Source: Colius striatus (lineage: Eukaryota > Chordata > Aves > Coliiformes > Coliidae). From it: a stretch of DNA of 64,000 nucleotides. Shown here one piece after another: positions 23,751 to 37,400 of this stretch (position 1 is the first letter of the stretch; every line of letters starts with the position of its first letter). The stretch lies in NCBI RefSeq assembly GCF_028858725.1, contig NC_084771.1, forward strand, positions 10,010,915 to 10,074,914, in the 5' to 3' direction. Under the pieces are notes generated by a model. That model did not search any database. It was not told the DNA's origin and worked only from the letters and a program-made list of their open reading frames with translations. A program made the position numbers and the translations under genes.

Positions 23751-26428
23751 GTAACCAGTTGGGGGACAAAAGGGAAACTTTGGTTTGGCCTTTCTGCAGA
23801 TCTGAGTCTCAAAAAACTGAGAAGCTCAAAAAAATGATACCTGTGTTTATCTTCAGCTTTCTATCACCCAGGAGAAAGCAGGCAAACAAGGCTAAAACCT
23901 CCTTTGCTTAACTGCTCCTTAGGGAGAAGTTAATGGAAACTTTCCCTCTGTCTGGTGGCTTCACACATCCCTTAACGCCCATTCCTGGCCCGAGGACTCG
24001 CTCCATGATTCTCCCCACCCTCAGGTTTCAGGGGACACCCCAGGGGCCTGTCAGGAAGCTTTGAAAGGTGCCAGTGAGTGGCCTTGGTGCAGGGGGATGG
24101 AGCTGCCAGGGCCTTTCCTCCACCCACAGCAGCAGCAGGTACCAGTGTGGTTTGGGCTCTTTTCTGCTGAAGTGATGGCAAACAATTTTGGAGGAACAAA
24201 CTGGATTTTCTCCAAGCTTGTGGCCTTTCACTAGGAGAAATATTGTGACTCAGAATCTGAAAATGAACAGTTTAACACTAAAAGAAAATTAGAAGAGGAC
24301 TTGGAAAGGATTGCCAGGAATAACCCTTTTCCCCCATCACCACCACAGCTTCTCTCCTGCAATTTGCTGTGTCCACGCTGGGGAGGAACTGCTGGCACCA
24401 GGAGCTTCATGCTGGAGCAATCTTTAGGCAATGCTGCATTTCACCTCAGCTTGTCCAGGTGATGGGGAAAGGGGTGGATCTGCAGGTGTGGTTCAGACCT
24501 TCAAAACACTTGGCAACTTGATGGTGCCCCAATTCCAGCCAAACATCCACTCCCCTGGGTTTCGTTGCCCAGAGACCGTCTGTGCCACAGAGGTGAGGTG
24601 CTGAGATGAGACCTTCCACAGCCTCCCAGAGACACTGAGCCCCCACAGCCTGCAAAGACACTGCTGCAGACCTCAGGCTTTCCAAACACCCAGCCTGTCT
24701 CAAATTGCTCATCACCAAGAGAAAAAGGAACAACTGACCCAAATTGTAGGGGATGTAAAAGAATCAAGGAGGTCTCGCAAGGTCTGAAACCTGTGCTGAT
24801 GTCGACAGGAGGTTCCTGAGCAAAAACCTCTTTCCTGATGGCTGTGGCCAGGGTCTATCACACAAAGACAGGCAAGATCCCGCTTCTCTGCTGCCACTTG
24901 GCTCTGGTCACAGCTGGCCCAGCACAGAAGAGCTTCCAGAAGTGGTTTTCCTTCCTTTGGGCCATCTCTTCCCTCCTCTCTTTCTTCTTTCGCTTTGCAG
25001 TGCTGCAGTGAGCTGTTGTAGTAGGTGCAGGCTGCTGCTCCTGGAGGGAAACAAATGCACTAATAGAGTGCTAATTAGGATACTTAATTACACACAAAAT
25101 TATTCAGCTCCTGCTGAAAGCCACTTGCTATTTTGTGTCTACACCTGGGGTAGACAGAATAAAGCAGCTTCAGCTGCATTTGACCTTATTGTCACCTGGA
25201 GCCAGGAGCAGCCCGAGGTTCACTCTAACTGGTTGGCTGGGGCTCCTGTTAGCTTACCCCTTGTAAGTCCAGGCCTTAAAGCCAAGCAAATGTCTCTTTC
25301 CATCTCTACATTCCTTGCACAACGTATTTTGCTAAAGCAGCCACACTCCAGGTGAAAACCCTCATGAAAAGGGAATGAACTCCAGGTCGCTCTGGGGCCA
25401 TTTCCACCTCCATTGCAGCTCTCAGCCCCCAGCCCTGCCCTTCTCCCTTTCCTTTGCAGGCTTCCTCTTGTACACTCCCTGCAACCTGGGCATCACCAGG
25501 GAAGACCCAGCTGGGACTAGCTTAATCCTTTCTCACACTAATTGCAGTGTGCTCTGTGCCTGTGCCACATGCCTGGGCTCTGGTGCAGCTCCCCGGGGCT
25601 GGATCCAGGTGCACAGGACACTTCTCAGCAGTGTGGCACCAAAAAGCATTTTGCCCTCAATAAATCTGGGCCAAGGTATCTGGAGTAATACTTTTGGGGG
25701 CTCTGGTATTTTAAGGACTTCATAAATCTTGCCTTAGCTTTGCCCCTCGGGTCCAACTCCTCCTCTTGGGGTTTCTAAGCTACCCTCTATTTCAAGGTGC
25801 TTGTGCTTCACACCCTGTCCAAGCCAACATTGGCTCGTGGGTCCAGTCTCCATCACTCCACATGGCTCTCAGAGCATTTGTTCTTCCACTTCTCATCTCT
25901 CATACTCCAGACCCACCTCCCCACACTAACACACCCTGGCAGGACACAAGGTGATGAGTTACCAACTGCAGCTGCTGGAGACTCTGTTTTCACCCAGAAA
26001 TGGCACATTTCACATCAAGGTAGCCTCGTGCTCTCCCTCAGCAGCTCACTCCTCACCTCCCTCGGCAGGAGCTCATTACCAATCTCATTTCCAGCCTCTG
26101 AACAGCATCCCCCTGCTCCCTCCATCAGCCTTTGCCCTTGGGGACTGCAGCTGGACATCTCCCAGCTCCTCCAAAGCCACATTGCACCTCTCCAGGACCA
26201 GCCAATCTCATTACACTTTGTTTTCAAGAAAAAGCTTGGCAAGAGGTAATGTTCTTTTACACAGTCCTAAAAAAGTCAGATTCTCATCATCTAGTGCAGT
26301 TTTTAGTAGTGTCTGGAAAAAAATCCAGGAGGTTGTACTGTTTCTGATAAGGATAAAAGGGGAAACGAGGTGAGTATGCTGAAGTGCTGATATCCCCTGC
26401 AGTGGTTTGTGTTTGTTATTTGTATGAA

Positions 26429-26890
26429 GGAATCCCAGAAACCCAGAATGATGGAGGCTGGAAGGGCCCTGCAGAGCTGCTCCAGCCCAACTCCCTGCTA
26501 AAGCAGGTTCCCCTGGCTCAGGGGGCACAGGAACATGTCCAGGTGGGTTTGGAAACCTCCCGAGAAGGAGCCTCCACACCCTCCCTGGGCAGCCTGGGCC
26601 AGGGCTCCCTCACCTCAAACCAAAGGAGTTTCTCCTCCTGTTTAACTGGAACTGTCTGTGTTCCAGCTGATGTCCACTGCGCCTTGTGCTGTCACTGGAT
26701 GCTATAGAAAAATGTGTCTCCCCATCCCACTGAAACCAACCTTTTAGGGACTGATCAGTGTTAATAAGATCCCCCCTCAGTCTCCTCCAGGCTAAACAAC
26801 CCCAGGTCCTGCAGCCTTTCCTCATAAGAAACATGCTCCAGTTCCCTCAGCCCTCCCTGTAGCCTTCCTTGACTTCTTTCTAGAAGTTCT
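26429..26890 (-). mobile_element. CR1 LINE fragment, minus orientation
   Basis: Starts CAGAATGATGGAGGCTGGAA, continues through CTCCCTGGGCAGCCTGGGCC and the TAAACAACCCCAGGTCCTGC region, ending after CATGCTCCAGTTCCCTCAGC. Confidence 0.88.
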
Positions 26891-28525
26891 CTGCTCTAGA
26901 AGGACCTTTTAAAACAACTGCCAACCACTGAATGTGACTATTAGTAACTCCATCCCTCCCTTTCAGGGCTTTCTCTGTCCCGCCAGGGCAGAACCGCTGC
27001 TCACGCTGCAGCAGCTTCACACAAGTCAGAGCCCGGGCTGGGGGAGGCAGGAGCTGGGGCTGCCCAGAGAGCTCTGATGCCCCACAGTCCCTGGCAGCAG
27101 GTCCAACAAATGCTGCTGAGCCTCAAGCAGTGAGATGCTTCCCTGGCCCAGGGCTGCTGAGTTCTGCTGGAACACCAAAGCAGCTCCTCAGCTGTGACAG
27201 TGCCCAGAGCGTCACCACGAAACACACCCCGACACAAAGGCAAGGGAGTGAACACCCAGAGATCAAACCCTTTGCCTTTGCCTTTGGAACAAATGCAGAG
27301 GATGACCCTCACACTCTCCCACTGGTACTGCTTCATTTTTAACTCAAACATGCTCTGAACTATCACTTACAAACATCTAATCCCATTTGGCTGCTGCTCT
27401 CAGGAACCAAAGCAAGTGGGTTGGGAGGTTAGGAATGAATTCTGTGGCTGGGACTGATGGAGCAGACAGAAGCAGCCCAGAGGTTAATTAGTGCCAACAG
27501 CAGCAAATGCTAGCAGGCACTTTCCATGTTGAGAATTAATGATGTTTCAGGGGATTGTTTCCTTTTGATGAACACTGAGGACCACAATGGGAAGGTTTTA
27601 CTTGTCTCAGGGGCCCTTGTTAGTCTATTTTCTTTCTTGTACCAATCAAACACGATTTGTTTTAAACAGATCCTAAAATGAGCTGGCATGGTGACTTTAA
27701 AAGCTCCTGCTGGTAACTAGAACACACCAAGCACAAACATCAATTCATAAACCACTTCTGTTTCCAAAGTCCTTAGGGCAGAGCTTCTCCACACACAAAC
27801 AGTGGGGTCTGCTGAATCAGAAGGGAAACAGCAACTCAAGGTGCAGTTTGCTTCAGGTGCTGGTGAGCAGAGGGAAGTAACACTCATGGGATGGTCTTTA
27901 GTGTTTGAAGTGACAAGACCAGCCCCCAAATCCTAACATCACTCTTGCCCCATTGGTATTCCAAGCTGAAACCACATTGCTCTCAGATGTTCTGATTTTT
28001 GCTGTTTGCCCTCAGCAGAATTCCTTCTGGGTACTACCCTTCCTAAAGAGCCTGAAAGTCAAACTCATGTTCACTGGAGTTAAAATCAGCTCCACTTATT
28101 CATTGCTTGTGTGTGACCCAGCAGGACAAGGACCAGGCAGTGTTTTGGACTTTCCTGCTCGTGGGGGCAGCCTTCCATCCAATTTTCATTGTATCCAAGT
28201 GAACTCCAGTGAACCCCACAGAAACAAAGACCTGTCCTGCCATGAACCTGAACAGCTCCAAGCAGATGGGACTAGTTTTGCTTTTAAATGTCTCTGTTCC
28301 AGATCAGTCAGATAATATTTGCAACAAAGTCTTAGGGAGGCTGACAGCAAGGAGGGGGGAGAGGGAGATGGGAAAAAGGAAAGCACAGGAAAAGGCAACA
28401 TCAGAGCCACGGGGGTGATGAAGAGATGAAGGAATGGCAGCAGGGGGATGGTGTCAGGGGGAAAGACCCTGGAAGCTCTCCTTGGTTTACCAGCATAAGT
28501 TACAATCTTTGACACACAATTATTC

Positions 28526-28960
28526 ACAGAATCAAAGAATCTCAAGGGTTGGAAGGGATCTCCAAAGCCCATCCAGTACAACCCCTGCCAGAGCAGGACC
28601 ACCTAGAGTAGGGCACACAGGAACTCATTGAGGTGGGTTGGAATGTCCCCATAGGAGACTCCACAGCCCATCTGGGCAGCCCCTTCCAGTGCTCCCTCAC
28701 CTCAACAGGGAAGAAATCCTTCCTTGTGTTTCTTTGGAACCTCTTCTGTTCCAGCTTGTCCCCGTTGCTCCTTTTCCTATCACTGGCCATCACTGGGAAC
28801 AGCCTGGCACCAGCCTCCTCACATCCACTCTCTATGTATTTGTAAACATGGATGAGGTCACCCCTCAGGCTCCTCCAAGCTCCAGAGCTCCAGCTCCCTC
28901 AGCCTTTCACCAGAAGGGAGATGCTCCACTCCAGCATCTCTGTGGCCCTGCAGAATCACA
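28526..28960 (-). mobile_element. CR1 LINE fragment, minus orientation
   Basis: Starts CACAGAATCAAAGAATCTCA then GGTTGGAAGGGATCTCCAAA, and runs to GATGCTCCACTCCAGCATCT. Same subfamily as the copies at 52495 and 61030. Confidence 0.9.
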
Positions 28961-29119
28961 GAATCACCAAGTGCACAGGTTTTACACGTGGAAATAGAGT
29001 GGGGTCAGACTCCCTCAGCCAGGCAGCAGGCAGGGAGAAGCCCAGGCCAGGCAGTGACTAACCAGGCACTTTTCCTCCTGCCTTGTGATGAAATTCAAGG
29101 AAGAGCATTTGGGCCATGT

Positions 29120-31376
29120 GCATTCGATCATACATGACCTTTATTGGAGACAGGTGGGGTCATTTATTATACAGGAGTAACATCACACCATTCTCTTCCC
29201 ATTTAATTCCTTTTAGTCTCCTTATAAATCTGTAGCAAAAGTGCACTTTTAACAGGTTTTTTTTACTCTATAGTATATATCTTTCAATATTATCTCTCAG
29301 TCAGGTATTTTATTTGTAAAAATGTATCACCAGATATACAAAATAACATGTCTAGTGTACTACATTAATCTTTGTATTTACTGTTTAGATTCTTTTTAAT
29401 TCAGTGCTCTCTCTTTTTTTTTGCAAGACTTAGTGATGACAGTCTGCTGGTAGTGCCACCAGGAGAGGACTCACAGCTTGTGTGTGACCAAGGGGGAGAA
29501 GACTCTTAAGCCATGGCCAATTCTCACACCATAGCAACAAGATGACATTTGCTGTAGTTGAATATGTCCCTTTAAAATGACAGTACTTTGTATAATAAAA
29601 AATGACTAAAAAACCCTGTTTTCTCCTCTGGAGGAGGAGATGTGCCAGGAGGATGGAACCTGCACCCAAGGGGGAGACAGTGGTAATGATTCGTTTGCAT
29701 TTTGAAGGCAGGAGTTAATTGCTAAGGTTACATTTCTGGCCATGGTGAGAAGAAATGGATCCATAAAAGCCACACGAAACTGGTTGTGAAACGTTGTTTT
29801 CCTGAGGACAGTGTTTTGGTAAAGTGTTTTCTATCCTGTACAAGCCACAGAATTGCATAAGGTCAAAGTCCTCAAGAACAACAATCACTGGTACATGCCA
29901 CAAAGGGCTGTGCTGGGAGCAAGCACACAGAGGACAGCTCTTGTGTTACCTAAGATGAAGAAAGGGAAATACTCATTTCCACTGGTAGTTTAGAGCCAGC
30001 TGGGACAAGCTTTGGCACAGCAAGAGGACTTTCCAAAATGGAAATTACAGAAGACTTTCTGACATTTTACAAACTTCCTTAGTCTTTTCTTTCTAGCTAT
30101 CCTTGAGATTATAATAGATACACGTGGAACAGGTAATTACTCAATGTCAGTCTTCAAAAGACTAAGAATTTCCCCTGGTGAGCAAGGCCTATAGAGGTAA
30201 ACAATCAGAAGCATGTTTAGAGGAGTGTTATGATTCCCAGATCAACACAAACATCCCCAATGGATGAAACACTTAAGCAAGGTAATGTCCAGGTTGGTTG
30301 GTTTTCCTTCTCACACGTTCCTTACCTTGAAGAGTAAGAACAACTGGATTAGTTACATCAATAACGCTTCCCTTGGTTAACCCTTCCCAGTTAGTGCTGT
30401 TTCTGTGTATTAGCATAGATTCAGAATGTTAGTTGCATCAGTTTGCTATGGATTGAATGAAATGTTGAACAGACACTGTTTCAGAACGAGGGCACTTGTG
30501 GTTTACACAATAGCTCCAAGGAAAGCTGTAACTCAGCTTCCTACAGCAACTGGTTGTCAGACATGTCCTTCTACAGGTAACTGCTTCTCTGCTCCCCTTA
30601 AACGTGCAGCGGTGTGTTGGTGGGTCAAAACTTCTGCTTCAAAGGAAAAATGCACAACAGTCTGGGCTGAATGTGGATGAAGTTCTCTACCTTCTGAAGA
30701 AGAAACAGAACTGCAAGAATAAAAATGTGAAAAAGAAGGAGTGCTGTTAGTGTTATCTAAACCCAGGGTAAGGCATAATGGGGGAATTTACAACGCTGCA
30801 GAGAGAGGTTTTTGTCTGAGAGGTTTTTTTTCTATATATATATAAAAGAATTACAGACTTGACATTTCCAATATGTCTTAGCTTTGTACTGCTTCTCAAG
30901 TCTGAGTCACCAAAAATATCCAGCAACCAGCTGCTGCTCATATCCTAAAATATGCCTTCAGCTGACACTGAATATTGAAATCATTCTGCTAAAATACAGA
31001 AAAACGACGATGGTAGAAACCAAGGTATAGCCTCAGGCCAACGTTAAATGGTAAAAACTCTACAATGCTACTTTTAAATCTCTTCTTCAGTTCATGAACA
31101 AATAAGCAGCCAGGTTTCAAGTAGAGGTAACGCAGATTTTGGAAGATAGCACGTAAAAAAGAAGCCCAGGAAGAAAACTGGAACAAAAGCTCTTCTCGTT
31201 ACGGCAGTCAGCACGAATCCTCCACGCAAGGGCAGGGAGAAAGCTTCACTCGCCCCGCTGGATCTGTCCTGGTCCTACAGCCACAATGAGGAGCTGCTCC
31301 TGCTCTCACAAACGTGTTCCATTTGGACATAGCTTGATCCCTTTTTCCTTTTGTTTGGAGCCATGTACATCTTGTC
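29120..31376 (-). other. 3' UTR of the USP12-like gene (predicted)
   Basis: From the stop codon down to the polyadenylation signals near 29.14 kb, the sequence is AT-rich, free of CR1 and has no open frame of interest. It contains a short AT repeat at 30833-30846. The length of about 2.2 kb is ordinary for this family; the extent is inferred from the signals only. Confidence 0.55.
29140..29168 (-). terminator. Polyadenylation signals of the USP12-like gene
   Basis: Two AATAAA hexamers on the minus strand, at 29163-29168 and 29140-29145, lie at the point where the AT-rich sequence gives way to GC-richer CR1-bearing DNA. A further AATAAA at 29309-29314 could be an alternative site. Confidence 0.55.
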
Positions 31377-31478
31377 TTAGTCTCTTGACTGGTAGAAGAG
31401 GATGTATCCAGATTCCGAGTTTTTGGAAATGTCTGATGTTAACCCATAGAATTCTTCAATAGCCTGGGCATCAATTTT
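31377..31478 (-). CDS. USP12-like: USP12-like exon 9 (C-terminus and stop)
   Basis: 102 bp, residues 337-369 and TAA. Starts [20 protein letters not shown] and ends [11 protein letters not shown]; the final Asp is the USP12 form (USP46 ends Glu). Acceptor ACTTGCAG. Confidence 0.95.
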   Translation of the reverse strand, partial: KIDAQAIEEFYGLTSDISKNSESGYILFYQSRD

Positions 31479-34400
31479 CTGCAAGTTAATGAGAGTTAGA
31501 ATTAGCCTCAGTCAAAGCACCACCCTTTCCCAGACAAAGCATCATTTCCAGTTCTCACAGGGGATGCTGGAGAGCCACTAGTAACAATAGAGCCACATCT
31601 CAGTATCATTTCATTCAACCAAAACCAATAAGACATTCTTTTTTCCCCACTTAATACGTTGTTCACTATTGAGAAAAGGAAGTCAACATGAAATAAGGAA
31701 CCTCTCAGCAGTGGTGCACTCTTAAGCCAGACTGTACAAAATAGGGACTCTTTAAAGATGCATTTTCAGGGATCCACACCGTTTCCATGTTTGCTTTCTC
31801 ACCCAGACCAGGGTTACCTTTCCTGACTACAGGTTTGTAATGGAAATGAAAATAAGCAGTCACTCATCAGCAAAGATTTTTATACAGCTGGGAGCACATG
31901 TGGAACATCCTGATTTAACAGTCAGGTAAAACATCACTCCAGACTTTGAAGTTCCTGGGACACCCTTACACAGAGAAGTCCTGCAAGAGCTACTGGTAAT
32001 TATACCATGCAACCTGTGGATCTCATTTGATTGTGGTCTTCTGAGATCCCTGCTTCCGTAGAATTTGCTGGTATGTTGCCTGCTGGAATATTATCACAAG
32101 GTTTGTGTTTTAGGAGACAGAAATGATTTGCCATATTGACAGAATTAAATGGTCTACTTGTATTTAAAGTTGTGAACTATGTGCAGGAAAGCAGTTTTTC
32201 ACTTTATACTCCAACCAGCAAGGCCTGTAGGGTACTTTGAAGGGCTTTTAAAGATGCAAGTTCTACTGTCTTGGTCCCACTCTTGAGAATGACTGGCTTC
32301 CCATCACTGGATTTCATTCTGCAGTCCATGGAGAGCAAGACTAGAGGCCAAAACACTAAAACAACCACTCCCAGTGACCTGTGCTGCTCAGCAGTCCACT
32401 GTGTTTCGGTATATAAAAACACCTCTAGGACACAGAAATGAGAGGCTGAATTTGTTGTGGAGGACCAAAGGGAGACTAGCCGAAAGTTTTCCCCTTATTT
32501 CCCAAGGAATTAAGCTGAGGAAGCAAAGAAATGCTCAGAATACAAGAAGCTCTGGGCTGAACACCTGCTGCAATGGTAAGAGGGAGCAGCAGAGAGCAAC
32601 CTGCACTCACACCTTAAAAGAAAGGGCCTGTGCTCTGACTCCATGGAGGAGCTTCCTCAGCTACTGTGGTGAACTGGCAGTGTGCTCAGTCACTGCTGCA
32701 GCATCACCAGCAACCACAGCAGTGCTGCCAAACCACCTGTGAGTTTGGGCAGGCCTTTTCCCAAGAAAAACAGACACAGGCAGACACAGAAGATGCACCA
32801 ACTGCAGGACAGAGCTGCACAAATTCCCTCTTGACCAGTTTTGTAGAATATTTTGATTAAAAATATATATAGGAGGGGAAAAAAGACCCCAAAGTATGTG
32901 TTGTCTCTGTCTTCCCCACTCAAGGAGTTCAGAGAAGCTGAAATACCGGCTGAGGGCTTTTGCATCTTCACACAGTTTATTACCATAACATCTACTACGA
33001 ACTGTTAGATCCTCATTTAAACAGAAAAACAGCAAGAGAACATTCTTCAGGCCCTGTAATATATTTAGCAGACAACTCAAACATGGTTTATTTTTAAGCA
33101 CCAACTAACTTGCCATGCAATCAAGTCTATTTCCACTACTCATTCTGAATGCAACTCAAACATTTGACACAGACTAATTCATCCGACAGATATTTTTAGT
33201 TTTAGCAGGGCAAAACTGGCTTCCTTCTTTAATTTCACACAACACACAGGGGAACTGGAAGAGGATTATATACACTCTATTCTTCCCATCCTTAGTTGAC
33301 CACATATGTCCCAGACAGCAAAATTTCACCCAGTTGCAGCTTCAGAGTAAAAACCAGTTGATGGTTTCATGACTAACTCTAGGATTCTGCATCCTCTCCT
33401 GGCATTAAGATGATTTTTCCCATTAACTGAGCTTAAATATCCTTTCCTTCATTGCAGACAACTCTTCTGGTTCCCAAAACCAAACCCTTTTCTTGCATAC
33501 CACTCATTGCATGAAGACAACCAACCACTCTCTCCCTTTTCTCAACAACTCCCTGGATGGGTACTTTTCCCTCTCTGTTCCAGGTAAACATTGTCACTGA
33601 GATGTATCACTTAGCTGCTCCGATGACAACACACCAAATTAGGCAGAGATCATCTGCTTGGGCTCCTCAACTAATTTTGCTAGGCACAGAACCCCGTTTG
33701 GACTCAGGTGCCTCCTGGATTGGATGCAGTTGCTTTTCATGTATGCTGTAGCATGTTGGGTTATCACCTATCTTCAGTTTAGCTGAAAGCTGGCCTTGGA
33801 ACCAAATTCAAACAGATAAATGAATGACTTGACCACTTGTGACATTTAGTGGGTAATAAGGACAAAGTACTTCCTAGTGACAGTTGGGTTATTAAGTTCA
33901 CATCACTTGCCAAAAAGCTTTTTAACTGTATTTAAGGGGGGAAAAAAAGCTTTCTCCTGTGTTGTCTTTCAGTTGTAGTATCTGTATCCATGTGCAAGGG
34001 CTTTAGATTCATCTTCTGAAGTCAGATGACTAATACCTGCTTTGTTATGTAGTCAGTTCATACCTAGAATGTTCAGCCTCCAAAGCTTAAAAAAGCAAGA
34101 ATTAAACAGTAACTGCTTTCAGGTTCTAAAGAGTCTCTGAAGAGGAGAAGGCTCCTGTGGTTATCCCTAAAGCCACAAGCTTAGCCAGAATTCATGTTTT
34201 AGGGGATCTGGGCCTCAGGGGATTTTCTGCCACTGTTTTTGAGGATCTCCTCTGTAATGTCATCTACAACAATGTATTTCTTGTAGTGTTACCTTATGGC
34301 CAATCACAAGCAGTACGAAAGTAGTACTTGGTCACGTTCAGAGTAGACGTTTCAATCTCTTTAGGCAGCAGATGTAACTGACAAAAGCAGTTGCAGCTTT

Positions 34401-37400
34401 ACTTGACTTTTCCAGTGAATAGCCTACAGCACTAGTAAGGAACTAATTCTCAAGAGCTGATGACTAAGCAGGGAGAGAGAACAGATGAGCAAGACTGCAG
34501 CTACTTCTTCCAGCAGCCTGTAGCACCAGGAGAAGAAGAGCAGACTCCACTATCCTGTTTTCCTTCATCATCGAATTGCCAGAAATTCAGGTGAGTTCTA
34601 GAAGGCTGAGGAGTGAGAAAGGGTGGTACTTCCTAGACAGAGGGAGGCAAGAGGAAAGCTTCACATTCATCACACAGTTCAAAGGCAGGAGCAGCTCCAG
34701 CAGACAGTCAGTGAAGAGATCCTCTGGGACAAACCCAGCAGGAATCCTTTGCTACGCTCTTCAAAGCAGGTCAAGGAGAAACTGCTCATCAGAAAGGGCC
34801 AGTCACCTCAAATTACTCATGCAAAGCTCTCATGTGCAATTTTTCATGCCCTCCACCAGGAGGAAAAAACACCCACCCAAATATCCCATGCAAACAGCAG
34901 ATGGAGAAGCTTCCAGCAGGAAAAGGCATCTTTAACCTCTGGATTTACAGCTGAGGCAGAGATAGTGCTACAGGACTAATCCTAATAAAGACAGCAAAAA
35001 CCCAAAGAACCATGGAAAACACAAAGAGTAGAAATGTCAGATCAAAAAGCTTTATTTTTACAGCACTTGAGATCAACTTTGTAAAAGAATATGAACTTAA
35101 AAAAATAAAGCCATGATTAAAGTCAGAAAAGCAACTTAAATGGGACAAAAAGAGGCATCACTCCAGGGTAGAGGAAATACATTCTAGCTAACTTGTGGCA
35201 GCTCCTTGAATTTATTGTCCAATAATAGATGGTGCCCACATAAAAGCTATGTCTTGGCACACCTATAAAACTACCAACAGCCTTGACAGATAGAAGAAAT
35301 TTCTCTTTTGACCTAAAAGCTAAGATACAGCATAGAAGTGACTGAGAGAAAACAAATACAGAACAAGATGGTTATCTTGCATATACTTTTAAAAAGGAAA
35401 GTTCCTCTCCTGGGTGGAAAAGACAGTGGATACCTGTGTTTAAAAACACTGAAGGGAAAACTGTTTCCAAAGTTAGCTGACACAATTCCATCCTTCATCC
35501 ATGACAGAAACAGAGGAAAATAACCTTCAAAATGTAATAATGGGAGAAAGGCAACTGTTGATGGCAATCTAAGCTATCCAAAAACCCAGGAAGTCATCCC
35601 TGATGCTCAAAGCTAAGCAAACACTTAAAAACAGTATTAACTGAAGAACACACCACATCTTTATTCCAACACAAGCAAGGATTTGGCTGTACCTGTTTAG
35701 ACACTCAGCATCAGACTTTAACCTTGGCCATGAGACCTCAGAGGCAAACAGCACATTTCCATCTTTACAAAGAGCTGTTCTAGTGTGGTATTTGTTCTAC
35801 TCTTTGATATTTACTTAACAATTATGTGAAATAGATGGATATGTAAATATTTAGATATATTAGTTGAAAAGTTAAGGAAAAATTTGCCTGAGCAGACTGT
35901 TTAACGTTATTGCAAACAGCCCAAACATCTTTGTATACTCTCAGAACCTCCCTACAGTCTCCTAGTTTATCACAGCTTTTCTATAGTCCAATTTGTGGGG
36001 GAAACTGCCTACAAAAAAGGTTGTAAGTTCTTAAACACAGCAGTAAACTGCAACTAGCACAAGGCAAGTTAGCTACAAAATGGTGGCCAAAAGGTGGGCT
36101 GAAATAAAAGCTCTTCAGGTCTTGAATGAGATCATTGTGTATTTCAGCCTGAAGAGATGCACACCACCTCGTGTCTGAGGTGGCCATACAGCCTGCCTGC
36201 TCCTTTGCCCTCCTCCATACAACTTCTCTAACAAAGAGGCACAAAATGATGACGTTTACTCTGGAAAAGTCCAGAATTATTCTGTGCACAGGTTTTGCTG
36301 AAATACTTCCACGGGTACAAAAGCTATGACTCTATGTAAAAACAGAGCCGGGGAGGGTGATGCTGTCTACACTTGCTTTCACCATGGAACAAAGTACCCA
36401 CCTCTACGATGTCATCATCAAACAGCAACCAAAAGCCATGGCTCTTCACAATGGTGATATAATGTCCACGATTTGGGCCGCTGCCAGAAAGAAAAGGATT
36501 GAAGACTTATGACTCTTGCGTCTACAAAAGGCAGGACCACTGCTCTCCCACACGATTCCACCTATTACTGGCAGAGTCAGGTTTCCCAGCCCTTAATGTT
36601 GTCTAGTACTACTCATGACATTGTTTAGCTTCTCAGACTTGGCCAAATTGCTGGAATTAAAGTTTCTGTTATGTATAACCACATCTTTAGGCAAAAGAGT
36701 ACTGCTCTAGTCCCTCCAGAGTTACAGATAAACACATTACCTGTCGCAGAATGAATCTTCTTTGTTTAGAGCAACTAAACCAAAAGTAAAACTGGACGAG
36801 TAAAATATTTTAAACAAGTTCTGAGAACTCAAATATTTAGAAAATACAGTTTATCTTAAGCCCTTAGTAAGTTCCCAATGAGAACTGAAACCAGAACAGA
36901 CGGGGGGCTCCTAAAAGTGCCATATGAGACAAGAGGTTTGAGAATAAAAAGCAAAGCTACTTAACACATCTGAATTATTAAACACTGTTGTTAAAACATA
37001 AGTGTAGTTACAGGTACAGCAATTTAAAAACCTACAGAAGGGAGTGAACAGAATGAGATCTGAGAGTAACAAAAACAAATAAATACCAGAACAACTGCAG
37101 CACAACAAAAATCACCTAGAATTACAGGTAGCTCAATTAAATCTATATATATTATATATATTAGACAGTATTATATATAATCTATGTGCTAGATTATATC
37201 TATTATAGATTGTTATGCTCCTCACAAAGATGTTCAGAACATTTGTGTTGTAGTAAGCTACTACTTTAACATTCACCCTTCCAGAACACAGTTAGAAATA
37301 TCTCTTTTACTTCCATGACTGCTTTTTTTCTCCTAAAAGTGCTGATTTTTTTTTCTCCTTGCTTTTAAAAACGGAATTAAAACCACTACAAGAACAAGGA

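Larger units (their letters stand above)
13541..29119. other. Intergenic region between the two genes
   Basis: Apart from the CR1 pieces, the CpG patch and the short repeats listed separately, no coding gene is recognised. Conserved-looking AT-rich islands with homeodomain-type ATTA cores occur near 16.09-16.26, 25.04-25.20 and 27.48-27.70 kb; these may be regulatory. An exon-like segment at 13548-13619 is discussed as a finding. Confidence 0.5.

Noticed and set aside
34576-34979. Two overlapping plus-strand frames of about 119 codons in intron 8
   Set aside because: Different phases of the same bases, Ser/Lys-rich, with no family resemblance and no convincing splice sites on both sides.
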